Shown here in pieces: positions 30,650 through 37,853 of a stretch of 38,951 nucleotides of DNA. Numbering within the stretch: the stretch's first letter is position 1; each line of letters starts with the position of its first letter. Below the pieces are notes generated by a model, which worked only from the letters and a program-made list of their open reading frames with translations, was not told where the DNA came from and ran no database searches. The stretch comes from Ga0077536 sp943370145 (GTDB lineage Bacteria > Pseudomonadota > Gammaproteobacteria > Ga0077536): contig CALRPY020000041.1 in the NCBI GenBank assembly GCA_943370145.1, positions 1-38,951 on the forward strand. The letters run 5' to 3'. The position numbers and the translations under genes are program-made.

Positions 30650-32509
30650 ATGAGAAAAGGCACTGACAATCGCAGGCTGATCCTGGGCGCGATCGGCGTG
30701 GTTTACGGCGACATCGGCACGAGCCCGCTGTATGCGATGAAGGAGACCTTCGCCGGGCATCACTCCATGCCTGCCGAGCCGCTGCAAGTCCTCGGCATTC
30801 TCTCGCTGGTCTTCTGGTCGGTGATGGTGCTGGTCACATTGAAATACGTGACCATCATCATGCGCGCGGACAATCGCGGCGAGGGTGGCAGCCTTGCCCT
30901 CTTGTCGCTGGTGATGACCGTGACGCGCGGCAGAATCCAGCAATACGGCATTCCCTTGCTGGGCATCTTCGCCGCTGCCTTGTTCTTTGGCGACAGCATG
31001 ATTACGCCTGCGATCTCGGTGCTGAGTGCCGTCGAGGGACTCACGGTCCTGGCGCCGGATCTGGAGTCGGCCGTCATTCCCGTTTCCGTCGGCATTCTCC
31101 TGGCGCTGTTCGCGATCCAGAAACGGGGGACCGGGGCCGTCGGATCGCTGTTCGGCCCGGTGATGTGCATCTGGTTCCTGACGCTGGCGGTGCTCGGGAG
31201 CATCCAGATAATCGCCCATCCCGGCATCTTGCGGGCGGTTTCGCCCGCCTACGCCCTGTCGTTCATTCTTGCCGATCCCGTCATGGCTTTCCTCGCGCTC
31301 GGCACCGTCGTGCTCGCGGTGACCGGCGGCGAGGCGCTGTACACGGACATGGGGCATTTCGGGCGCATGCCAATCCGGGTGAGCTGGTTCGGTTTCGTGC
31401 TGCCGGCGCTTCTCATCAATTACTTCGGGCAGGGTGCGCTCCTGCTGGCGGCGCCCGAGACGGTCAGGAATCCATTCTTCCTGCTCGCGCCGGAATGGGC
31501 GCGGCCGGCATTGGTGTTGCTCGCGACCTGCGCGACGGTCATCGCCTCGCAGGCGGTGATCTCCGGCGCCTTTTCCGTTGCGCGGCAGGCGGTCCAACTC
31601 GGCTACCTGCCGCGGATGAACATGATTCACACCTCGGGGCGTGAAGCCGGGCAGATCTACGTGCCGTTCACCAACTGGGTCCTGTGCGCTGCCGTGCTGA
31701 GCCTGGTCGTCGGTTTTGGTTCGTCCAGCAACCTGGCCGCCGCCTACGGCATCGCGGTGACGGGCACGATGATGATCGACACGATTCTCGTCGGCTTCGT
31801 GATGCTCTACCTGTGGAAGTGGCCGCCATTGATCGCGCATCTGGTCGCAGGCGGCCTCATTGCAATCGATGCGGCGTTCTTCGCCTCGAATGCCCTGAAG
31901 ATTGCCGAGGGTGGCTGGTTCCCGCTCGTCATCGGGATCGGGTCATTCACGCTCCTGACGACCTGGAAAAAGGGCCGCGCGCACCTGCTGGCGCGCATGC
32001 GCCAGGAGAGCGTGCCGCTGTCGGCCTTGCTGGCGTCGATCGACGAGATACGCCGGGTGCCGGGCACGGCGGTATTCATGACCAGCAGCGCGGACGGCGT
32101 GCCGGCAGCCCTGCTGCACAACCTCAAGCACAACAAGGTCCTGCACGATCGGGTCTTCCTGATGACTGTCGCGACCGCCGAGCGGCCGTACGTTTCGGAT
32201 GCCGAACGCATCGGCTATACGGAACTGGGCCACGGACTGTTTCGCGTCGTCTGCAATTACGGATTCATGCAGCAGCCGAACATCCCCGCCGCCCTGGCCG
32301 CCTGCGCAAGCCATGGACACGCGTTCGACATGATGGATACGACCTTCTTCCTGGGACGCGAGGACATCGTCCCCGCGAGGGAGCCGGCATTCGCGCGCTG
32401 GCGCGCGGGCCTGTTCGCGATCATGAGTCAGAACGCGACGCCCGCCCACGAGTTCTTCCGGATTCCGCCCAACCGCGTCATCGAGCTCGGGACCCAGGTC
32501 GAGTTGTAA
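30650..32509 (+). CDS. kup: Potassium uptake protein Kup
   Basis: 619 residues, close to the usual 622 of E. coli Kup (TrkD). A proton-coupled K+ importer in the inner membrane. The opening LILGAIGVVYGDIGTSPLYAMKETF is the family hallmark. About twelve hydrophobic helices cover residues 10-435, including GDSMITPAISVLSAVEGL and GGEALYTDMGHFGRMPIRVSW. The soluble C-terminal domain (about 440-619) is of usual size. The ribosome-binding site is weak. It could contribute under low pH, when Trk systems work less well. Confidence 0.95.
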   Translation: MRKGTDNRRLILGAIGVVYGDIGTSPLYAMKETFAGHHSMPAEPLQVLGILSLVFWSVMVLVTLKYVTIIMRADNRGEGGSLALLSLVMTVTRGRIQQYGIPLLGIFAAALFFGDSMITPAISVLSAVEGLTVLAPDLESAVIPVSVGILLALFAIQKRGTGAVGSLFGPVMCIWFLTLAVLGSIQIIAHPGILRAVSPAYALSFILADPVMAFLALGTVVLAVTGGEALYTDMGHFGRMPIRVSWFGFVLPALLINYFGQGALLLAAPETVRNPFFLLAPEWARPALVLLATCATVIASQAVISGAFSVARQAVQLGYLPRMNMIHTSGREAGQIYVPFTNWVLCAAVLSLVVGFGSSSNLAAAYGIAVTGTMMIDTILVGFVMLYLWKWPPLIAHLVAGGLIAIDAAFFASNALKIAEGGWFPLVIGIGSFTLLTTWKKGRAHLLARMRQESVPLSALLASIDEIRRVPGTAVFMTSSADGVPAALLHNLKHNKVLHDRVFLMTVATAERPYVSDAERIGYTELGHGLFRVVCNYGFMQQPNIPAALAACASHGHAFDMMDTTFFLGREDIVPAREPAFARWRAGLFAIMSQNATPAHEFFRIPPNRVIELGTQVEL

Positions 32510-32607
32510 GCCTGGCGGCGATTCGGCGCGGGCTTTCCCGTCCCGCCCGAGTCCGCCGCCGGTGGGCGTGGCCCCGGTGCCAAGGCCACCTCCACCAGTT
32601 TGCCGGC

Positions 32608-32847
32608 TCAGGGGGCCTGCTGCCCGCCCTCGGCCTGCTCGATAGCGTCATCCATGGCTTTCGTGCCTGCCGCCACGGCTGCGTCCACCTTCGCGCCCGT
32701 TGCGTCCACGATATTCTTCGCTTCCCCTGCCGGGCTTGTCCGGTTGGCCGCCGCAGCTCCTTCCCCGGCCGCCATCGACCCGGGTTCCTTGCCACACGCG
32801 CCCAGCATGCCGACCAGTGCGAACGGCAACAGCCAAAGACCTTTCAT
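32608..32847 (-). CDS. Small lipoprotein
   Basis: 79 residues from ATG 32847, set by AAGGAG 8 bp upstream. Signal peptide ends in the lipobox MLGAC (lipidated Cys18), followed by a short Ala/Gly-rich mature part (DATGAKVDAAVAAGTKAMDDAIEQAEGG) that is helical. No enzymatic motif. It is convergent with kup, and 53 bp from the lipoprotein gene upstream of it in the same orientation, so they may be cotranscribed. Confidence 0.65.
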   Translation of the reverse strand: MKGLWLLPFALVGMLGACGKEPGSMAAGEGAAAANRTSPAGEAKNIVDATGAKVDAAVAAGTKAMDDAIEQAEGGQQAP

Positions 32848-32900
32848 CGCGAACTCCTTTCCTGTTTTGCGCGGGCGCCGCGGTCCCGCAGCCTGTGATG

Positions 32901-33578
32901 TCAATCGGCGCGTCCCACCGAGTCCGGCGCGTACTCCCCCTGCAGGACCACGGGCTTGGCGATTTCCCGCTTCCCGATGACGCGGCCGTGCGCGTCATAG
33001 GCGAACTGCAGCAGCAGGTTCACGTTGGACCATTCGTAGACCTCCCGGTCCCTGTCCTCGTGACGGTAGCTGGCGCTGCCCAGCAGCGCCAGCACGTCCG
33101 CCCTCGTGGCGACGCCCGGTTCCAGCGGCGCCGTCTGCTCAACCAGCCCATCCACGACCCACTGGTGGAGGGATGCGTGCTGATGACCGACCGTGTCCTC
33201 GACCACGTTGCGCACCCGCAGGAGCCGGTCATGGACATCGAACTGGAGCGCCACCTGGTGCGCCTTGGTGCCGTCGTGGACCTGGTCGAAACCGAGCGGC
33301 TGCTGCTGGTTCGACACCAGCACGGTCCGTGATTCCCGGGCCGCCCAGTCGTAGACGAGCACGCGTTCGGCGTCCCACTGCACGGAAGGCTCGCCGAGCA
33401 GCGCGACGACCTCGCTGCGCGTGGTGCGACCGGGGCTCAGGCGCAGTGCGGCCAGCCGGCTGACTTCCTGTCCCTCGACCTCGCGCTGCTGCGAGAAGGG
33501 CACCGGCAGTGCCATGCAGGCGTGCAGCGCCGGCAGTGCCGCGACGACCAGCATGGTGCGAATTCGGCGTCTCTGCAT
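32901..33578 (-). CDS. Lipoprotein with duplicated BamE/SmpA-like module
   Basis: 225 residues from ATG 33578; the open frame extends to 33803 but that part would cross the G-tract region and has no signal sequence. The lipobox is ALHAC (Cys21). Two similar modules follow: LSPGRTTRSEVVALLGEP with LVYDWAARESRTV, and LEPGVATRADVLALLGSA with VYEWSNVNLLLQF. The pattern G-x-T-R-x-(D/E)-V-x-x-L-L-G, then a Y-x-W strand, is that of SmpA/OmlA (BamE) and related beta-sandwich lipoproteins, which normally have only one. An outer-membrane location is inferred. Function is not known. Confidence 0.72.
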   Translation of the reverse strand: MQRRRIRTMLVVAALPALHACMALPVPFSQQREVEGQEVSRLAALRLSPGRTTRSEVVALLGEPSVQWDAERVLVYDWAARESRTVLVSNQQQPLGFDQVHDGTKAHQVALQFDVHDRLLRVRNVVEDTVGHQHASLHQWVVDGLVEQTAPLEPGVATRADVLALLGSASYRHEDRDREVYEWSNVNLLLQFAYDAHGRVIGKREIAKPVVLQGEYAPDSVGRAD

Positions 33579-33832
33579 GGCGGCTTTCCCGTGGAATCCC
33601 AGGCGCACTGTGCGGGCTCCCCATGTGCTGCGCAATCGGCGCGGGGCGCGATACGTCGTGCCGCACCTGGCGCCCCGCATGCCGTCGTTCGGTCCGCTGC
33701 TGGCGACGTTTGCCGATGGCGTTTCCGCTGCCGGTCGTGGATGGGGGCACGCGCCCACGGAGGATGCGGGGGGGGGGGGCAGGGCGCGCCACGCGATTCT
33801 CATCGACCCTGCGAGGCAGTATCGTCTCGCGC
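33579..33832. promoter_or_regulatory. Divergent intergenic region with 12-G tract
   Basis: 254 bases between the BamE-like lipoprotein and the patatin gene starts. A run of 12 G (33768-33779) lies 53-65 bp before the patatin ATG. Such tracts slip during replication and can alter promoter spacing. No clear -35/-10 pair was identified. Confidence 0.5.
33768..33779 (+). repeat. Homopolymer of 12 G
   Basis: Twelve consecutive G in the divergent intergenic region. It is the longest homopolymer G run in the window and a candidate for slipped-strand mispairing. Sequencing or assembly error in tract length is also possible. Confidence 0.9.
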
Positions 33833-34702
33833 ATGGACAGCAAGCCCCGCCCCCGCATCGGCCTCGTCCTCGGTAGCGGATCGGCGCGGGGGTGGGCTCA
33901 TCTCGGTGTCATCGCGGCGCTCGCCGGGCACGGCATCACGCCAGACCTCGTCTGCGGCAGCTCAATCGGCGCGCTGGTTGGCGCCGCCTATGCCAACGGG
34001 CAGGCGAAGGCGCTGCAGGCGTGGGTCACCGGCCTGACCTGGCAGGACGTGCTGCGCCTGTTCGACCTGGAACTGCAAAGCGGTCTGATCAAGGGCGACA
34101 GGCTCATGCGCCTGCTGGCGGAGCGCTTCATCAACGCGGGGTTCGGCGAACTGGCGTTGCCCTTCGGCTGCGTCGCGACGGATCTCGGCAACGGCCGGGA
34201 GGTCTGGTTGCGCACTGGCAGCGTGCTCGAGGCCGTGCGCGCCTCGTTGGCGCTGCCGGGGCTGTTCGCGCCGGTGCAACGCGACGGTCGCTGGCTGGTC
34301 GATGGCGCGCTGGTCAATCCCATCCCCGTCTCACTCGCCCGCGCGATGGGAGCGGACGTCGTCATCGCAGTCGATCTCGGCACGGATTCCAGCCTGGATG
34401 AGCAGCGGGACACTGCGGACGACCCGCGCCCAGCCGGCATCAGCCGGCTCGCCCAGCTCTTCGCGTTTCGCAACCAGGGCCATGCGCTGTCGATGCTGGA
34501 CGTGATGAACGCGAGTATCCACATCATGCAGGTGCGCATCGCACGCAGTCGCCTCGCCGGGGATCCGGCCGACGTGGTCCTCACCCCGCATCTCGGCCAG
34601 CTGGGACTGATGGATTTTCATCGCGGCGCCGATGCGATCGCCGCCGGGCACGAAGCCGTTGAACTGGGCTTGCCCCAGCTGGATCGGGCATTGCGCCACT
34701 GA
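33833..34702 (+). CDS. Patatin-like phospholipase, RssA-type
   Basis: 289 residues. Serine-aspartate lipase fold: oxyanion loop GSGSARGW (14-21), nucleophile Ser44 in GSSIG (GxSxG), and catalytic Asp157 in DGA. It probably hydrolyses acyl ester bonds of phospholipids. The short length with no N-terminal signal peptide fits the RssA/YchK group of cytoplasmic or membrane-associated patatins. The ATG at 33833 is the best start by domain position, though the ribosome-binding site is poor (GAGG lies about 17 bp upstream). It is convergent with the second BVMO. Confidence 0.88.
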   Translation: MDSKPRPRIGLVLGSGSARGWAHLGVIAALAGHGITPDLVCGSSIGALVGAAYANGQAKALQAWVTGLTWQDVLRLFDLELQSGLIKGDRLMRLLAERFINAGFGELALPFGCVATDLGNGREVWLRTGSVLEAVRASLALPGLFAPVQRDGRWLVDGALVNPIPVSLARAMGADVVIAVDLGTDSSLDEQRDTADDPRPAGISRLAQLFAFRNQGHALSMLDVMNASIHIMQVRIARSRLAGDPADVVLTPHLGQLGLMDFHRGADAIAAGHEAVELGLPQLDRALRH

Positions 34703-34756
34703 GCCGCCTTCAGGCCCCGGAAAGGCGCGGGGCGCCAAGCCTTCCGGTCCTGATGC

Positions 34757-34786
34757 GACCCGGCCCGTCGCGCGACGGGCCGGGTC
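34757..34786. terminator. Perfect 14-bp palindrome between convergent genes
   Basis: GACCCGGCCCGTCG (34757-34770) and CGACGGGCCGGGTC (34773-34786) with only two bases between. There is no T-run. It lies between the patatin stop and the end of the BVMO gene, so a bidirectional terminator role is likely. Confidence 0.6.
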
Positions 34787-34819
34787 CTGCCAAAGCCCAG
34801 GAGGGCGCGGAGGGCGCAA

Positions 34820-36487
34820 TCAGGCGACGACGAAGCCCTCGTAGTGCTTCGCCTTCACCTCGTCACAGACCTTGCGGTAGTTGCCCACACCGCCGATGTA
34901 GGAGAGCAGGCGGCGCGGTTTGCCCTCGATGTTCGCGCCGGTGTACCAGGAATTGGTACGCATCATCAGCGTGGCGTTGGCCACCGCGTCATGGTGCTGG
35001 ACCCACTCGGCTTCCCGCTCCGCAGTCGGCTCGATGCTGTGCCGGCCGCCATCGCGCAGCCACGCGATGCAGTCGCTGATCCAGTCCACCTGCTGCTGGA
35101 GACAGGTCGCCATGTTGCAGAACGCGGTCGACGGCGCGAGCGGTCCGGCGACAGTGAACAGGTTCGGGAAGCCGTGCACCTGCAGGCCCATGGTCGAGCG
35201 GATGTCCTTGCTCCACAGCTCCGTCAGCGAGCGGCCGCCGCGGCCGCGGATGCCCATCCGGGTCAGCGAGCCGGTGCCGGCATCGAAGCCGGTCGCGAGG
35301 ATCACGACGTCGAGTTCATACTCGCGGCCGTCGACGACGAGTCCTTTTTCCGTGAAGCGCTCGATGGGCGTGTCGTGCACGTCGACCAGTTCCACGTTGT
35401 CGCGGTTGTAGACGTCGTAGTAACCGGTTTCGAGCGGCACCCGGTAGGTGCCGAAGCCGTAGGCGCGCGGCACCAGCTTCTCCGCGACTGCCGGGTCCTT
35501 GATGCGCGCGCGTATCTTGCCGCGCACGAATTCAGAGATCTCGTCGTTGATCTCCTGGTCGAAGAACATCTCCTGGAAGCCACCGATCCACATGCTCAGC
35601 GAACCGTCGGCCCACAGTTTCTCCATCTCGTCCCGGCGCTGCGCCGGCGAAAGATCGGCCCATTTCGGGGCCTCGAAGTCGTAGTCGAAGCCGGCGAAAG
35701 TGCCGTTCACGCGCTTCATCAACTGCGGGTATTTCGCGCGCCAGTCCGCGCGGGCCTGATCGTCGTAGCGCACGTTGCGCATCGCCACCGCGTATTGCGG
35801 CGTGCGCTGGAACACTTTCAGCTCCGCGACCTGGCTCGCGATGGTCTGGATGACCTGGATGCCCGTCGCGCCGGTGCCGATCACGCCGACCCGCTTGCCG
35901 GCGAGGTCGATGCCCTCACGTGGATAGCGCGCGGTGTGCGCGATGATGCCCTTGAACTTCTCGTGATCCTTGAACGGCGGGACCTGCGGCGCCGACAGCA
36001 TGCCGGTGCAGCTGATCAGGAATTCGGTCGTGAGCCGGTCGCCGCGATCGGTGCCGACGACCCAGCGCATGCGTGACTCGTCCCATTCGGCCGAGGTCAC
36101 ACGGGTGCTGAACTGGATGTCCTTGCGCAGGTCGAGCTTGTCGGCAACGAAATTCAGGTAACGCTCGGTCTCGGCTTGCGACGGGAAGCGCTCGCTCCAG
36201 TCCCATTCCTTGAGCAGGTCCTCGGAGAACCAGTACTGGTAGATGTACGACTGTGAATCGACCCGGGCGCCCGGGTAGCAGTTCCAGTACCAGGTGCCGC
36301 CGACTTCGCTCGCGGCATCGATGGCGCGAACCTTGAGCCCCATCTCGCGCAGCCGGTGGAGCTGGTACATTCCCGCGAAGCCCGCGCCCACGACGATCGC
36401 GTCGAATTCGACGTCGGCGCTACCGCCTTTCAGTGCGGCGCTGCCCTGCCTGGAGTCCGCGTCTCTATCACCAGTGATTGTCTTCAT
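34820..36487 (-). CDS. Baeyer-Villiger monooxygenase, W-to-Y variant fingerprint
   Basis: 555 residues, ATG 36487 preceded by AGAGGTC. FAD motif GAGFAG (about 34-39) and VGGTWYWNCYPGARVDSQSY are present, as is the NADPH motif GTGATG. The fingerprint FxGxxxHTxxWP reads FKGIIAHTARYP, with Tyr in place of Trp. In the family this class of change is tolerated in some steroid or ketone monooxygenases. Other motifs (ATGFDAGTG, GPLAPS.FCNM) are typical. It is divergent from an AraC-type regulator with 130 bp between starts, so that regulator may control it. About 45 percent similar by eye to the first BVMO. Confidence 0.92.
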   Translation of the reverse strand: MKTITGDRDADSRQGSAALKGGSADVEFDAIVVGAGFAGMYQLHRLREMGLKVRAIDAASEVGGTWYWNCYPGARVDSQSYIYQYWFSEDLLKEWDWSERFPSQAETERYLNFVADKLDLRKDIQFSTRVTSAEWDESRMRWVVGTDRGDRLTTEFLISCTGMLSAPQVPPFKDHEKFKGIIAHTARYPREGIDLAGKRVGVIGTGATGIQVIQTIASQVAELKVFQRTPQYAVAMRNVRYDDQARADWRAKYPQLMKRVNGTFAGFDYDFEAPKWADLSPAQRRDEMEKLWADGSLSMWIGGFQEMFFDQEINDEISEFVRGKIRARIKDPAVAEKLVPRAYGFGTYRVPLETGYYDVYNRDNVELVDVHDTPIERFTEKGLVVDGREYELDVVILATGFDAGTGSLTRMGIRGRGGRSLTELWSKDIRSTMGLQVHGFPNLFTVAGPLAPSTAFCNMATCLQQQVDWISDCIAWLRDGGRHSIEPTAEREAEWVQHHDAVANATLMMRTNSWYTGANIEGKPRRLLSYIGGVGNYRKVCDEVKAKHYEGFVVA

Positions 36488-36617
36488 GTTTGACCTCTGC
36501 TTGCTCGCCTCGAACGGGCGTTACTCGGTTGAATCGCGGCAGAGTATTGGCCCGGGTCTGCCTGACGACGAGACGGGCCTGGTGACAAGCAGGGGGTAAT
36601 ATGGTGACAATCCCCGC
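36488..36617. promoter_or_regulatory. Divergent promoter region of BVMO and AraC-type regulator
   Basis: 130 bases that must hold both promoters. No clear direct-repeat AraC site could be picked out by eye. The region is slightly less GC-rich than its surroundings. Confidence 0.4.
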
Positions 36618-37649
36618 ATGAGCCTGAGCTGGATCAAGCGCACGCTGATGCCCAATACCTACGTCAGGCTGCTGACGCAGGAATTCGAGGACCTCGATGC
36701 GGTCACCGAGGGCACCGGCATCGCGCCGGACGATCTCGCGCGCTACCCCTATCCCGTGACCGTGGCGCAGCACCTGCGCTGCATCGAAAACGTCATCGCG
36801 CTCCGCAAATCGCCGGACTGGCACCTGCAGTGGGGCAAGCGCATGGCGGAAAACTTCCATGGCGCGGTGACCATGGCCTGGCTGTCGGCGCCGACCCTCG
36901 GCGAAGGACTCGATGCGTTCATCCACTACATGCCGAGCCGCGTGCCCTATCTCGAATGGAAGGGCCGTGCCGATGGAGACTGCTTCCGCTGCGAGGTCAC
37001 CCCGGTCGTCGAACTTGGCCCGGTGCGCCACATGCTGGTCGAGGTGCCGCTGGTCGTGATGCACGAGTACGTGCGCGTGATGCGCCACGGCCCGGCGTCC
37101 GCGGCGCGTGTCGAGCTGGCGTATCCCGCGCCGATGGACCCGCGGCTCTATGCGCGCTGGTTCGACTGTCCGGTGGTGTTCGAACGCGGCGGCAACGCCC
37201 TCGTGATCCCGGCGAGCTGGCGCGGAATTGCGAACGTCGATTTCGACGAGGTCGCCTGGCGCAACGCACTGGCGCGCTGCGAAGCGCAGTGCCAGCCGGG
37301 CGACGACCAGAATGTGATGACGCGCGTGCGCCAGCTCCTGCTCGAGTCGATAGAGGAGCGCAGGGCGGGCGCCGAACCTACCCTGGACTATGTCGCGCGG
37401 CGCATGCACCTGTCGCCGCGCACCGTGATCCGCCGCCTGCGCGCGCTCGACACCACCTTCCAGCAGTTGTCCGACGACGTGCTGAAGCGGCGCGCGCGCG
37501 AACTGCTCGCCGATCCGATCAATCGCGTGCAGGACGTCGCGGTGCGCCTCGGCTACACCGACGCCGCAAGTTTCCGCAAGGCTTTCAGGCGCTGGTACGG
37601 GATCGCGCCCGCGGCCTTTCGCGCCGGTCCGCTGCCGCGCCGCGGTTGA
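36618..37649 (+). CDS. AraC family transcriptional regulator
   Basis: 343 residues. The N-terminal domain (about 20-210) is of the Arabinose_bd (PF12625) type found in OruR/OxyR-unrelated AraC regulators of small-molecule catabolism. The C-terminal domain (about 245-340) has two helix-turn-helix motifs: LDYVARRMHLSPRTVIRRL and VQDVAVRLGYTDAASFRKAFRRWYGIAPAAFR, the second being the AraC signature. It is divergent from the BVMO gene, a common regulator-target arrangement. The ligand may be a ketone or steroid-type substrate, but this is inference. Confidence 0.93.
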   Translation: MSLSWIKRTLMPNTYVRLLTQEFEDLDAVTEGTGIAPDDLARYPYPVTVAQHLRCIENVIALRKSPDWHLQWGKRMAENFHGAVTMAWLSAPTLGEGLDAFIHYMPSRVPYLEWKGRADGDCFRCEVTPVVELGPVRHMLVEVPLVVMHEYVRVMRHGPASAARVELAYPAPMDPRLYARWFDCPVVFERGGNALVIPASWRGIANVDFDEVAWRNALARCEAQCQPGDDQNVMTRVRQLLLESIEERRAGAEPTLDYVARRMHLSPRTVIRRLRALDTTFQQLSDDVLKRRARELLADPINRVQDVAVRLGYTDAASFRKAFRRWYGIAPAAFRAGPLPRRG

Positions 37650-37661
37650 GCGCGCTACGCG

Positions 37662-37853
37662 CTACAGATCGAGTAGCGCCGCTTCCACCTGTTGCCGGAA
37701 CAGCTGTTCATCGCCCAGCGCGTGCGCATTCAGCAGCGCGAGCTTGACGAGGAACAGCTCGGACCGATCGGGTCCAGCCTGCTCGATCGCGGTCGCCAGC
37801 AGGTCATAGACAGCTTCGAGTCCGGCAAGGCCGAGCCTCCTGGATTCGCTCAT
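37662..37853 (-). CDS. DUF2783 family small protein
   Basis: 63 residues, small helical protein without signal peptide or cysteines (LEAVYDLLATAIEQAGPDRSELFLVKLALLNAHALGDEQLFRQQ). The pattern matches the DUF2783 group, which usually sits directly after a FAD-dependent monooxygenase gene as here, with a 4-bp ATGA overlap. A role as a partner or stabiliser of the hydroxylase is inferred from this linkage only. Its stop is 12 bp from the end of the convergent AraC gene. Confidence 0.8.
   Translation of the reverse strand: MSESRRLGLAGLEAVYDLLATAIEQAGPDRSELFLVKLALLNAHALGDEQLFRQQVEAALLDL

Noticed and set aside
30128..31840. A 570-codon open frame antisense to kup
   Set aside because: Translation is almost entirely His, Arg, Gln, Asp and Glu, typical of antisense to a membrane protein gene.
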